Below are positions 25,662-33,819 of a stretch of DNA of 64,000 nucleotides, one piece after another. The notes under the pieces were generated by a model. The model was not told the DNA's origin and ran no database searches. It saw only the letters and a list, made by a program, of their open reading frames with translations. How positions within the stretch are numbered: the stretch's first letter is position 1; each line of letters starts with the position of its first letter. This stretch comes from CAISIP01 sp965278985 (GTDB lineage: Bacteria > Pseudomonadota > Gammaproteobacteria > Burkholderiales > Burkholderiaceae_C): assembly GCA_965278985.1 (NCBI GenBank), contig OZ257131.1, positions 992,001 to 1,056,000 on the forward strand, written 5' to 3'. The translations under genes were made by a program, and so were the position numbers.

Positions 25662-26981
25662 TCACCCGGCGGTGCCGCGCACCAGCCGCTCGAAGATATC
25701 TTCGGGCCCCATCTGGCCGCCCTTGAGCATCAGCTCCAAGCCATCGAGTGCGGGTGTATCGCTGCGCGCGCGGCTCAGGGTCACGCCGGGTGCCAGCACG
25801 CCATGGCAGGCCAGCGCCCACAGGCCCAGGCGCTGCGTGGCCAAGCTGGAGGTGTCGCCGCCGGCGATGCCGACGCGGCGCAGCGGTTGGCCTGCCGCTG
25901 CACGCGCCTGGACGATGCCGGCCACGAAATCGCCCGTGCCGCGGGCGATGGCCTGGGCGTCAAGGTCGGCGTCGCGCTGGGTGGTGGCCGTGGCCGCGAG
26001 CATGTGGCGGCCCGCAGCGAGGCCGGCGAGCACGGTGTCGGCGCAGCGTGTGGCGTACGCGGGGTCGGCGAGCAGCTGGCGCACGTCCAGCGGTACGGTC
26101 TGGAAGGACTGCGCGGCTGAGAGCTGCTTCGCGGTCTGCGGCGACAGGCTGCCGGCCAGCGCGAACACGGCGCCGGTGGCGGGCGCGACTGGGGGCAGGG
26201 CGGCGGGCTGTTCCGCGCCCTGGCCCTGCCAGTACGCAGCCAGGGCCTGTACCAGGCCGCTTGGCCCCACGGCCAGCAGCGGTGCCTTGCGCGCGGCTTC
26301 CCAGACCAGGCGGCCGACGAACGGCAGGTCTTCAGGACCGGAGACATCCAGCAGTGCGGACCGCGCCCCGTCGCCGAGCATTTTTTCCAGCGCCGCGTCC
26401 TGTTGCGTGGGTGCGAGGCTGTAGAGGGGATAGTGCAGCCCGGCGATTCCCTCCATGCCCTGCAGCGCGAGGTGCCGCCGCAGGTCGGCTTCGTGCATCG
26501 GGGTCACGGGGTGGTGCGCCATGGTGGGATGGCGGTCGATGCGGAACACCTCGCCGCCGGTGCCTGCCGCGGCGTAGAGCTGGCTGAAGCAGCAGTAGCG
26601 GCCCAGGCTGGGCTGGCCGCCCACGATGGGAATCCAAGCGCTGCCGACATGGCGGTCCAGCACGCGCACCGCGGTGCCGATGCTGCCCACATGGGGGGCG
26701 CTGTCGAAGGTGCTGCAGCATTTGTAGTGCAGCACGCGGGCACCCAGCGTGGCGAAGAAGCGGCCCACGGGATCGAGCTCGGCCTCCATCGCCACCGGGT
26801 CCATCGCACGTGCGGCACCGGCGATGCCGATGGCGTCCAGCGGACCGGCGGCCTGCAGGTGCTCGGGCCGCGGCACGCCCAGGAACAGCAGGCTGCGCAA
26901 CCCTGCCTGCGCGGCCGTGGCCAGCGTATCGGTTGCGCCGGTGAAGTCGTCGCCGTACCAGGCGAGGCGGGGGGTGGTCAC
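25662..26981 (-). CDS. Four-carbon acid sugar kinase family protein (DUF1537)
   Basis: A 439-residue kinase of the DUF1537/four-carbon acid sugar kinase family, which phosphorylates acids such as threonate, erythronate or 3-oxo-isoapionate. The N-terminal DDFTGATDTL motif and the C-terminal GGDTSSLATQRLG with KGGQMG nucleotide-binding segments are clear. The GTG start at 26981 (MTTPRLAWYGDDFTGATD) is ten bases after the stop of the RuBisCO-like gene; an ATG far upstream lies inside that gene. The combination with a RuBisCO-like protein is the same as OiaK with OiaX in D-apiose catabolism, where the kinase makes 3-oxo-isoapionate 4-phosphate. Here the pairing is inferred from position only. 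Confidence 0.85.
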   Translation of the reverse strand: MTTPRLAWYGDDFTGATDTLATAAQAGLRSLLFLGVPRPEHLQAAGPLDAIGIAGAARAMDPVAMEAELDPVGRFFATLGARVLHYKCCSTFDSAPHVGSIGTAVRVLDRHVGSAWIPIVGGQPSLGRYCCFSQLYAAAGTGGEVFRIDRHPTMAHHPVTPMHEADLRRHLALQGMEGIAGLHYPLYSLAPTQQDAALEKMLGDGARSALLDVSGPEDLPFVGRLVWEAARKAPLLAVGPSGLVQALAAYWQGQGAEQPAALPPVAPATGAVFALAGSLSPQTAKQLSAAQSFQTVPLDVRQLLADPAYATRCADTVLAGLAAGRHMLAATATTQRDADLDAQAIARGTGDFVAGIVQARAAAGQPLRRVGIAGGDTSSLATQRLGLWALACHGVLAPGVTLSRARSDTPALDGLELMLKGGQMGPEDIFERLVRGTAG

Positions 26982-26991
26982 GGCGCCACGG

Positions 26992-28272
26992 TCACTTCGT
27001 CTTGGGGCCGAAGAAGGCCAGCGCGGCCGCAAGTTCGGGCGCTTGCTTGGCAGCCTCGGTAATTGCGATGCCCGTGCGTGCGGCCGCCCAGGCCTGGCGG
27101 ATGCTGGCCACGCCCGCTGCCGGGCCCATCGGGTGCGCGAGGATGCCGCCGCCGGACATGAACAGCAGGTCGTCCGTGCCCACCGCATCCCAGGTGACGG
27201 GCACGGTGCCGGCCCATTGGCCCGAGGAAAAGGCGGGCATCACGGCGTCGTTGCTGCCCTCGGCAAGTGGTGCGAGGCAGCCGCGTGCGGAGGTAACTAC
27301 CTCTTCGTCTTCCTGCGAGAACTTGCCCTGCAGGCCGTGCACATGCATGTGGTCCACGCCGGCGAGACGCCACAGGGTTTGGTAGGCCTGGAAACCGATG
27401 CCCAGCAATGGGTGGCGCGCGAGGGCGCCGAAGCCGTTGCGGTGGCCGTGCAGCGCCAGGGGCGTGTGGCGGCGCAAGGTCTGGATGGCGGAGTAGCCAC
27501 ACCAGTTGAGGCTGGCCATCACGCAGCTGCCGCCTTCGCGTGCCACGAGGTCGGCGTGGCGGCGCATGGCGTCAGTTTCGTCGGTGATGTTGAAGGCCAC
27601 CATGACGTGTTTGCCCGTGCGTTGTTCGTGTTCACGCACCACGGCCATCACGGCGGGCACGCGTTCGGCGAGGGGCGCGTGGGCGGGGTCGGCGCAGACC
27701 TCGTCGTCCTTGATGAAGTCCACGCCGGCTGCGCAGAGGCGGCCCACGAGTTCGGCGGTCTGTGCTGCGGAGAAGCCGACGTTGGGTTTGATGATGGTGC
27801 CGACAAGGGCGCCCTTTGCCACGCCGGTGCGTGCACGTGTGCCCGCAATGCCAACCTTGGGCAGGTCGAAGCGTGCGCGGTAACCTGCCGGCAGTTCCAT
27901 GGATTCCAGCCGCAGGCCCGTGACCTCGCCCAGGTCGTAGAGGTTGCCGCTGACCGTGGCGGCCAGCGTGGGCAGGTTCGCACCGATATTGGCCGTCGGG
28001 AAGGCGATGCGGATGCGTGCGCGGTGGTAGGGGCCGCCGAGACCTTGGCGTGCGAGCCAGGCGTTGGGCAGGCTGGGCTGGTCCACGTCGCCCAGCGTCT
28101 CGATGTGTTCCACGGTGGCCCTGGCGCGTGCTCGCAGGTCATCCGTCTCGCCCTCCACACGCGTGAAAGTGCCGCAGGATTGTTCGCCGGCCATGACTTC
28201 GGCCACCTGTTCGGGGGGCAGCGGGGTCTCGATGAGGTAGGTGGCGTGGAGGCGTTCGGTGGAGGAGGACAT
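26992..28272 (-). CDS. RuBisCO-like protein (form IV)
   Basis: A 426-residue RuBisCO large-subunit-like protein. It keeps the metal-binding loop DFIKDDE (Lys188 and following acids) that is carbamylated in RuBisCO. The KPK motif is changed to IKPN (161-164), so the essential catalytic lysine is missing and CO2 fixation is excluded. Other landmarks are ALHGHRNGFGA and GGGILAHPMGP (phosphate-binding loop). Form IV proteins act as enolases, isomerases, transcarboxylases or decarboxylases; OiaX decarboxylates 3-oxo-isoapionate 4-phosphate. With the adjacent DUF1537 kinase this is the best-supported guess, but the transporter type is unusual. Start at ATG 28272, followed by a Met-Ser-Ser-Ser lead. 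Confidence 0.9.
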   Translation of the reverse strand: MSSSTERLHATYLIETPLPPEQVAEVMAGEQSCGTFTRVEGETDDLRARARATVEHIETLGDVDQPSLPNAWLARQGLGGPYHRARIRIAFPTANIGANLPTLAATVSGNLYDLGEVTGLRLESMELPAGYRARFDLPKVGIAGTRARTGVAKGALVGTIIKPNVGFSAAQTAELVGRLCAAGVDFIKDDEVCADPAHAPLAERVPAVMAVVREHEQRTGKHVMVAFNITDETDAMRRHADLVAREGGSCVMASLNWCGYSAIQTLRRHTPLALHGHRNGFGALARHPLLGIGFQAYQTLWRLAGVDHMHVHGLQGKFSQEDEEVVTSARGCLAPLAEGSNDAVMPAFSSGQWAGTVPVTWDAVGTDDLLFMSGGGILAHPMGPAAGVASIRQAWAAARTGIAITEAAKQAPELAAALAFFGPKTK

Positions 28273-28343
28273 CGTGTGAGAGTGCTTGGGTTCGGTAATG
28301 CCTTGGGGCAGCATGGTGGGCTGGATCCGGCCGGCGGGGTACC

Positions 28344-28577
28344 CGGCTCCGCGGCTGTCCCCCGCCGTCGGCCTAGGGCCGACAAGGCTCCTCCTTTATG
28401 CCGCTGCGCCGGGCACCCCACCGGCCGGATCGGCGAAGTGCGGTTGGCACGCGGTATTCAGGATGCCCGCTTGCGAACCCGGTGTCCAGGCCAAGGTGGT
28501 GGAGTGGACGGCGCAGCGGCATCAAGGAGGAGCCCCGGGCCGCCTGCGGCCCGGGGCGGGGGACAGCCGCGGAGCCG
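28344..28577. repeat. Inverted-repeat intergenic element with inner hairpins
   Basis: Two arms of about 67 bases face each other around a 99-base centre. The outer 23 bases (28344-28366 and 28555-28577) are perfectly complementary, the inner 25 bases (28386-28410 and 28510-28534) match in 24 positions, and each arm has its own small hairpin between these blocks (28367-28383 is GTCGGCCTAGGGCCGAC). The arrangement resembles a pair of inverted REP-type sequences or a MITE. It fills most of the gap between the RuBisCO-like and VOC genes, which are on the same strand, and would form a large RNA structure in their transcript. Confidence 0.85.
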
Positions 28578-28631
28578 TTCACCCCGCCGCCTTGGCCCGC
28601 CAGTGACCATTCCGCATCATGCCTGCAAAGA

Positions 28632-29174
28632 CTACAAAGTCCGCAGATCCGGAAACGGCCGCACCGGATCGGTCTTCCCATCCCACGTTTCCGACGCCGC
28701 ACGGATCATGTCGAACATCTTGCCCTTGGGCCCCGCCACTTCGGACAGCTCGATGACTGTGCCCGGGTGGTACTCGGTGTCGAAGTAAACGAAGCGCCCG
28801 CGCTCACCGACCTCACCACTCATTACTGACTTGAAACCCTCGGCGGTCAACCGAGCAAGGTCCGCGTCGTAGTCGCTGGTCCAGTAGGCCACGTGCTGCA
28901 GCCCGGTGCGGCCGGCCTGCAGGAAGTCGCGGTACATCGAGGGCACGTCGTTGCGGGTCTGTATCAGCTCGACCTGCACATACCCGGAGTTGGCCAGCGC
29001 CACCGAGTTGTGGGGCTCGTGTTGCTCGCCGCGATATTCGTAGTTGACGATGGGCACGCGCGGGTTGTAGAACCATGGGCCCACCCCGAGCGTATTGCTC
29101 CAGTAGTCCATGGCGGCTTCGATGTCGTGGACGACGTAGCCCAGCTGGCGGATCGCGCCGAAATGACGGCTCAT
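28632..29174 (-). CDS. VOC family (glyoxalase-fold) protein
   Basis: A 180-residue vicinal oxygen chelate protein with two beta-alpha-beta-beta-beta units. It starts IRQLGYVVHDIEAAMDYWSNTLGVGPW and has GLQHVAYWTSDYDADL in the second half; the histidine here and the glutamate in GTVIELSEV are candidate metal ligands. VOC enzymes include epimerases, lyases and dioxygenases, so the reaction cannot be named. It lies between the ABC receptor and the RuBisCO-like gene in the LacI-controlled operon and may isomerise the imported substrate or an intermediate. Confidence 0.85.
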   Translation of the reverse strand: MSRHFGAIRQLGYVVHDIEAAMDYWSNTLGVGPWFYNPRVPIVNYEYRGEQHEPHNSVALANSGYVQVELIQTRNDVPSMYRDFLQAGRTGLQHVAYWTSDYDADLARLTAEGFKSVMSGEVGERGRFVYFDTEYHPGTVIELSEVAGPKGKMFDMIRAASETWDGKTDPVRPFPDLRTL

Positions 29175-29215
29175 GCAGAAACTCCCTGTGGTGGTGTGGT
29201 CGCAATCGCCGGGCC

Positions 29216-30025
29216 TTACTTGGCAAGGTCGATGATTTCCTTGGGCACGGGCACACCGGCGTGTTTCGTGTGGATCTCGCTGAGCTTGCCGTTGTTCAGG
29301 TTCGTCTTGACCCAGCCGTTGACCCAGTTCATCAGCTCGGGCTGGTTCTTGCGCATGGCGATGCCCAGGTGGAAGGACTGCAGGATGAACTTCACCTCGA
29401 ACTCGCGCGACGGATTGCGCTTGGCGATGGCTGCGATGATGGGCGGCGTGATGGCCACGATGTCGGTCTGGCCGCTGGCGGCCGCCGTGATGGACGAGGC
29501 TTCGTCGTCAAAGCGCACCACCTTCGCTGTCGGGGCACGCTCGGTCACGATCTTGTCCTGCGGCGCGCCGCGCGTCACGGCCACGGTCTTGCCGGCCAGG
29601 TCGTCGATGCCGGTGATCTTGAGGCTCTTGGGTGCGCCCACGGCGGCCTGGATGGCGCCGTAGGGAATGGAGAAGTCCACGGCCTTCTGGCGCTCGGGGG
29701 TGATGGAGAGCGACGAGATGACGAGATCCACCTTGTTCGACAGCAGGTTGGGCACGCGTGCCGAGTTCGTGGTGTTGACGATCTCGATGGGCACGCCCAG
29801 GTCCTGGGCCAGCTGCTTGGCGGCGTCCACGTCGGAGCCCGCGGGCTGCAGCTTGTCGTCCACGTAGCCGTAGAAGGGCGCGCTCAGGTCGATGCCGACG
29901 CGCAGCTTGCCCGCGGCCTTGATCTCGGCCAGGTCGGCCATCGCGGGCAGGCTCAGTGCGGCGATGGCGGCGCCGACGGTGGCGGCCAGCACGGTGCGGC
30001 GGAAGAGGGTGGAAGAAGGGGTCAT
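29216..30025 (-). CDS. ABC transporter substrate-binding protein, polar amino acid type
   Basis: A 269-residue periplasmic binding protein (family 3, PAAT). A signal peptide covers about residues 1-30 (FRRTVLAATVGAAIAALSLP, then AMA). The mature part has the canonical LRVGIDLSAPFYGY start, VDLVISSLSITPERQKAVDFS and the DIVAITPPIIAAIAKRN region. Proteins of this class bind amino acids, opines or amino-acid-like acids. It is in one operon with the ATPase and two permeases, 47 bases after the ATPase gene. The ATG at 30025 is preceded by GGAGA in a suitable position. The ligand may be a sugar-acid-like carboxylate, given the kinase and RuBisCO-like protein downstream. Confidence 0.92.
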   Translation of the reverse strand: MTPSSTLFRRTVLAATVGAAIAALSLPAMADLAEIKAAGKLRVGIDLSAPFYGYVDDKLQPAGSDVDAAKQLAQDLGVPIEIVNTTNSARVPNLLSNKVDLVISSLSITPERQKAVDFSIPYGAIQAAVGAPKSLKITGIDDLAGKTVAVTRGAPQDKIVTERAPTAKVVRFDDEASSITAAASGQTDIVAITPPIIAAIAKRNPSREFEVKFILQSFHLGIAMRKNQPELMNWVNGWVKTNLNNGKLSEIHTKHAGVPVPKEIIDLAK

Positions 30026-30072
30026 GTCGGTCTCCTGGTGTGTTGCAAAGGTGGGTGAAAAGGGGGAGGGCA

Positions 30073-30828
30073 TCAGAGTCCGTGGGAAAGGAATTCGCGC
30101 AGTTCCGCCGTCTGCGGATTGCGCAGCATGTCGCCGGGCCCGGTCTCCCAGACCTTGCCCTGGTGCATGAAGATGATGGTGTCGGCCACGCGCGCAGCGA
30201 ACTCCATCTCGTGCGTGACCAGCACCATGGTCATGCCGCCTTCGGCCAGCGCCTCGATCACGCGCAGCACCTCGCCGGTGAGCTGCGGGTCCAGCGCGGA
30301 GGTGACCTCGTCGAAGAGCATCACCTGTGGCTCCATCGCCAGCGAGCGCGCAATCGCCACACGCTGTTGCTGGCCGCCCGAGAGCTGCTCGGGGTAGGCC
30401 TGCGCCTTCTCGGCCAGGCCCACCTGCTTGAGCGTGCGTTCTGCGATGGCGCGGGCTTGCGCGGCGCCCAGCTTCTTCACAGCCTTGGGCGCGAGCGTGA
30501 CGTTCTGTTCCACCGTCAGGTGCGGGAACAGGTTGTAGCTCTGGAACACGATGCCCACGTCCTGCCGCAGCCGGTGCAGGTCCAGGCCCGACTTGTGGAC
30601 GGCGTGGCCGCAGACGTCGATGCTGCCGCTGTCGATGACCTCCAGCCGGTCGATGCAGCGCAGTGCTGTGCTCTTGCCCGAGCCGCTGGCGCCGATGATG
30701 GCAACCACCTGCCCCTTCGGGATGGCGAAGGACACGCCCTTGAGCACGTGGTTAGCGCCGAAGCGCTTGTGCACGTCCCGCAGTGAGACGACCGGGTTCA
30801 TGGTGGCTTGGGTATTCATGTCTCTCAT
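30073..30828 (-). CDS. ABC transporter ATP-binding protein, polar amino acid type
   Basis: A 251-residue ATPase of the GlnQ/HisP class. It has Walker A GASGSGKST, the Q-loop in VFQSYNLFPHLTV, signature LSGGQQQR, Walker B VMLFDEVTSALDP and the switch histidine in LVTHEMEFA. It energises import through the two permeases encoded just upstream. The start may be ATG 30828 or ATG 30819; both lie just after the preceding permease stop, and neither has a clearly better ribosome-binding site. Confidence 0.95.
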   Translation of the reverse strand: MRDMNTQATMNPVVSLRDVHKRFGANHVLKGVSFAIPKGQVVAIIGASGSGKSTALRCIDRLEVIDSGSIDVCGHAVHKSGLDLHRLRQDVGIVFQSYNLFPHLTVEQNVTLAPKAVKKLGAAQARAIAERTLKQVGLAEKAQAYPEQLSGGQQQRVAIARSLAMEPQVMLFDEVTSALDPQLTGEVLRVIEALAEGGMTMVLVTHEMEFAARVADTIIFMHQGKVWETGPGDMLRNPQTAELREFLSHGL

Positions 30829-30834
30829 GTCCGC

Positions 30835-31500
30835 TCAGGCTTCGGCGCGGCGGCCGACGTTCAGCCGCTCTTCCAGCCGCCGGCTCCACACCGACAGCGG
30901 GTAACACATCGCGAAATAGAAGACCGCGATGAGCACGTAAACCAGGAAGGGCTGGAAGATGGAGTTGTTGATCAGCTGGCCCGTGCGTGCGAGTTCGACG
31001 AAACCCACGATGGAGGCGAGCGACGTGTTCTTGACGATCTGCACCATGAAGCCCACGGTCGGCGGCGTGGCAATGCGCAGCGCCTGCGGCAGGATCACCA
31101 GGCGCATGCGCTGCCAGCGCGACATCGCCAGGCACTCGGCCGCCTCCCACTGCGTGCGCGGCACGGCCTCGATGCAGCCGCGCCAGATCTCGCCCAGGTA
31201 CGCGCTGACGTAGACGACCATCGCGATGCCCGCGGCCACCAGGGCCGGCAGCTCCAGCCCGAAGATGGACAGGCCGAAGTAACACACGAACAGCACCACC
31301 AGCAGCGGCGTGCCCTGGATGACCTGGATCCACGCGATGGCCAGCCAGCGCACGGCCTTGACCGGGCTGATGCGGCACAGCGCGATGATGCCGCCCGCGA
31401 TGCCGCCGCCTACGAAGGCGATCAGCGAGAGCACGATGGTCCACATCGCGCCCACCGCGAGGAACTGGAGGTGCAGCAGGCTCAGTCCGCCCTCGATCAT
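30835..31500 (-). CDS. Amino-acid-type ABC permease, second subunit
   Basis: A 221-residue permease of the HisM/GlnP class with about five helices. The coupling loop EAAECLAMSRWQRMRLVILPQALRIATPPTVGF matches the EAA motif of the family. ATG 31500 overlaps the stop of the first permease gene by four bases (ATGA), showing translational coupling; the longer frame upstream lies inside that gene. It should form a heterodimer with the product of 31497-32186. Confidence 0.93.
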   Translation of the reverse strand: MIEGGLSLLHLQFLAVGAMWTIVLSLIAFVGGGIAGGIIALCRISPVKAVRWLAIAWIQVIQGTPLLVVLFVCYFGLSIFGLELPALVAAGIAMVVYVSAYLGEIWRGCIEAVPRTQWEAAECLAMSRWQRMRLVILPQALRIATPPTVGFMVQIVKNTSLASIVGFVELARTGQLINNSIFQPFLVYVLIAVFYFAMCYPLSVWSRRLEERLNVGRRAEA

Positions 31501-32186
31501 CTCGCCGCTCCCGTGCCCAGCCGGCGCTTGCGCGTGAACACCGCCATGCCGAAGAGCCACAAGCCCGTGCGCATCAGCAGCGACAGGACCAGGTAGGCCA
31601 CGGCCACCACGATGTAGGCCTCAAAGGGCCGGAAGGTGTCGGACTGCACGCGCGCCGCAATGGCCGTGAGCTCTTCCACCGAGATCTGCGAGGTGATCGA
31701 CGTGGCCAGCATCAGCAGCACGAACTGGCTGGTGAGCGCCGGATACACCTTCTCCATGGCCGGCCGCAGGATCACGTGCCAGTAGATCTGCCGCCGCGTG
31801 AGGCCCAGGCACTCGGCCGCTTCGAGCTGGCCCTTGTGGATGGAGTCCATGCCGGCGCGCATGATCTCGCTGGAGTAGGCCGCCACATTGATGACCAGCG
31901 ATGCCAGCGCCGCGCCGAACGCGGACACCTTCCAGCCCAGCGTGGCCAGGCCGAAGAACACCAGGAACACCTGCACCAGCAGCGGCGTGTTGCGCACGAT
32001 CTCCACATAGGCGCCGCAGGCCCTGCGGACCCACCCCACCTGGCCGCGGCGGCCGATGGCCAGCAAGGTGCCCAGCACGAAGCCGATGATGGTGGCCGGG
32101 AAGGACAGCTGGATGGTCAGCCAGGCGCCTTCGAGGAACAGCGGCCATGCTGCCAGCACGCTGGCGAAATCGAACTCGTAGGTCAC
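31497..32186 (-). CDS. Amino-acid-type ABC permease, first subunit
   Basis: A 229-residue permease with about five helices. The N-terminal FDFASVLAAWPLFLEGAWLTIQLS is typical of HisQ/GlnP, and the EAA loop reads LEAAECLGLTRRQIYWHVILRPAMEKVYPALTSQ. GTG 32186 is chosen as start because the family N-terminus begins there; the open frame upstream would run through the promoter region. It is the first gene of a seven-gene operon (two permeases, ATPase, receptor, VOC, RuBisCO-like protein, kinase) facing a LacI-family regulator. Confidence 0.92.
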   Translation of the reverse strand: MTYEFDFASVLAAWPLFLEGAWLTIQLSFPATIIGFVLGTLLAIGRRGQVGWVRRACGAYVEIVRNTPLLVQVFLVFFGLATLGWKVSAFGAALASLVINVAAYSSEIMRAGMDSIHKGQLEAAECLGLTRRQIYWHVILRPAMEKVYPALTSQFVLLMLATSITSQISVEELTAIAARVQSDTFRPFEAYIVVAVAYLVLSLLMRTGLWLFGMAVFTRKRRLGTGAAR

Positions 32187-32308
32187 GCGGCGCGCGTCCC
32201 GTCCAGGGCGCCAGGGGGGCGTCGGTTGCGGGTGGGGAGCAGCATGCGGTGTGTCTCCTGGCGGCCGGCGGCGGGGCGCGGCACGGCGGTGGGTGATTGA
32301 TGGAATCT

Positions 32309-32324
32309 GATGTGATGCCACATC
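32309..32324. promoter_or_regulatory. Candidate LacI-family operator, GATGTG inverted repeat
   Basis: GATGTG (32309-32314) and CACATC (32319-32324) form an inverted repeat with a 4-base spacer, in the 212-base gap between the divergent ABC operon and the LacI-type gene. The same GATGTG core recurs at 32377 and 32387. Confidence 0.6.
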
Positions 32325-32376
32325 GGAACGGTGGTGATAGTATCGTGTGCACTCCATCAAAGCCAGTCAGGGTTCT

Positions 32377-32394
32377 GATGTGATTTGATGTGAT
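32377..32394. promoter_or_regulatory. Direct repeats of GATGTGAT upstream of the LacI-type gene
   Basis: GATGTGAT occurs at 32377-32384 and 32387-32394, ten bases apart, about one helical turn, and ends five bases before the regulator's ATG. Binding here would repress the regulator's own gene. Confidence 0.5.
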
Positions 32395-32398
32395 AACA

Positions 32399-33457
32399 AT
32401 GAGCACCACGAACGCGCGCATCCCCGACATCGCCCACTTGGCCGGCTTGTCCACGGCCACCGTGGACCGGGTGCTGAACAAGCGCGCGGGCGTGCGCCAG
32501 GCCACGGTGCAACGCGTGTTGCGTGCCGCCGCCGAGCTGGACTACCTGCCGGGCGTGGACGTTGCAGCCGCCGCAGCCGCAGCCGCGGCCATGCCCACCG
32601 CCGCCGTGCGGCCCATGCGCTTGAGCTTTTTGCTGCCCGCCGGCCACAACCGCTTCATCCGCATGCTGGGCGAGATGGTGGGTTATTCGCAGGAGCACTG
32701 GACGCCCTTCAATGTCCGCTGCCGCACCGAGTTCATCGAGAGCTTCAACCCGCAGGAGCTGGCCGCCGCCGTGCGCCGCCACGGCAAGAGCGCCGACGGC
32801 ATCGCGTTGATGGCGCTCGAACACCCGGCCGTGCGCGAGGCCGTGCACGAGCTGGTCGAGCGCGGCATGCCGGTGCTCACGCTGATCTCGGACCTGTCCA
32901 ACTCACGCCGCACCGCGTATCTGGGCCTGGACAACCGCGCTGCGGGCCGCACTGCGGGTTATCTGCTGGGCCGCTTCATTGGCGCACGCGCGGCGCAGGT
33001 GGCGCTGATCGCCGGCAGCCGCAGCTACCGTGCGCACGAGGAGCGCGAGGCCGGCTTCCACCACGTGCTCTCCGAGATGTTCGGCCAGTTGGAGGTGGTA
33101 GGCCTGCGCGAGGGTCACGACGACTCCGAGCAAAACTACCGCCAGACGCGGTCGTTGCTGGAGCAGCACCCGCAGCTCGCAGGTATCTACAACATCGGCG
33201 GCGCCTCCGACGGCGTGGCCCGTGCGCTCAAGGACGCCGGCCGCGACCAGAAGGTAGTCTTCATCGGCCACGGCCTCACGCCCGACACGCGCGCGCTGCT
33301 CATCGACGGCAGCCTGGACGCCGTCATCACCCAGAGCCCCCAGGCCACACTGGCCGCGGCGGTGCGCATCTTCGCGAACCATCGGGATGGAAAGGAGGTG
33401 CTGGCGGGGGTGGAGACGATGCGGGGGCAGGTGATCTTCAGGGAGAACCTGCCGTAA
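32399..33457 (+). CDS. LacI-family transcriptional regulator
   Basis: A 352-residue LacI regulator. The helix-turn-helix and hinge cover residues 7-55 (IPDIAHLAGLSTATVDRVLN). A run of alanines (about residues 58-70) separates it from a sugar-binding-protein-like effector domain with GRTAGYLLGRFIG and a Peripla_BP-type end. Such domains bind sugars or sugar acids, which fits the kinase and RuBisCO-like genes of the divergent operon better than an amino acid. ATG 32399 is chosen; GTG 32390 would add three residues. Confidence 0.93.
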   Translation: MSTTNARIPDIAHLAGLSTATVDRVLNKRAGVRQATVQRVLRAAAELDYLPGVDVAAAAAAAAAMPTAAVRPMRLSFLLPAGHNRFIRMLGEMVGYSQEHWTPFNVRCRTEFIESFNPQELAAAVRRHGKSADGIALMALEHPAVREAVHELVERGMPVLTLISDLSNSRRTAYLGLDNRAAGRTAGYLLGRFIGARAAQVALIAGSRSYRAHEEREAGFHHVLSEMFGQLEVVGLREGHDDSEQNYRQTRSLLEQHPQLAGIYNIGGASDGVARALKDAGRDQKVVFIGHGLTPDTRALLIDGSLDAVITQSPQATLAAAVRIFANHRDGKEVLAGVETMRGQVIFRENLP

Positions 33458-33482
33458 CGAATATGCCTTGAACTGGATAAAT

Positions 33483-33494
33483 TTGTTACTACAA
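33483..33494. promoter_or_regulatory. AT-rich palindrome before the RelE-like toxin operon
   Basis: TTGT (33483-33486) and ACAA (33491-33494) are inverted around TACT inside a strikingly AT-rich patch, ending eight bases before the toxin ATG. Its place fits an autoregulatory operator overlapping the promoter. Confidence 0.4.
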
Positions 33495-33501
33495 TAAATT
33501 C

Positions 33502-33819
33502 ATGTTCACCGTCGTTGAAACCCGTACCTTTCAACGCCTTGCAGCAGAGATCTGGTCGGAGGACGAGCGGCTGGAGTTCATAGCATGGATAGCGGAGAAC
33601 ACCGAGGCGGGTGATGTGATCCAGCACAGTGGCGGGCTTCGCAAGGTGCGGTGGAGCCGTCCCGGCATGGGCAAACGCGGTGGCGCCCGTGTGGTCTATT
33701 TCAACCGCAATGCGAGGGGCGATGTGGTCTTGCTGCTGGTCTATACCAAGGCCAAGCTGGACACCATCGATCCCGCTTTTCTGGTCAAGCTGAAGGAGGC
33801 TTTGGATGCCCAAGACTAA
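33502..33819 (+). CDS. RelE/ParE-superfamily toxin (HigB-like)
   Basis: A 105-residue toxin of the RelE superfamily. It has the expected small alpha-beta build: an N-terminal strand FTVVETRTFQRL, helices with EFIAWIAENTEAGDVI, then GGLRKVRWSRPGMGKRGGARVVYF, which is the conserved basic RNA-facing core, and VVLLLVYTKAKLD at the end. RelE toxins cut mRNA on the ribosome. The gene precedes its antitoxin and overlaps it by 14 bases, the reverse of the usual order but normal for HigBA-type loci. Confidence 0.9.
   Translation: MFTVVETRTFQRLAAEIWSEDERLEFIAWIAENTEAGDVIQHSGGLRKVRWSRPGMGKRGGARVVYFNRNARGDVVLLLVYTKAKLDTIDPAFLVKLKEALDAQD

Noticed and set aside
28273..28631. Small open frames within the inverted-repeat element
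   Set aside because: They are explained by the repeat's GC-rich palindromic text and have no start signals.
26749..28788. 679-codon plus-strand frame opposite the kinase and RuBisCO-like genes
   Set aside because: Antisense shadow of two genes with strong family motifs.
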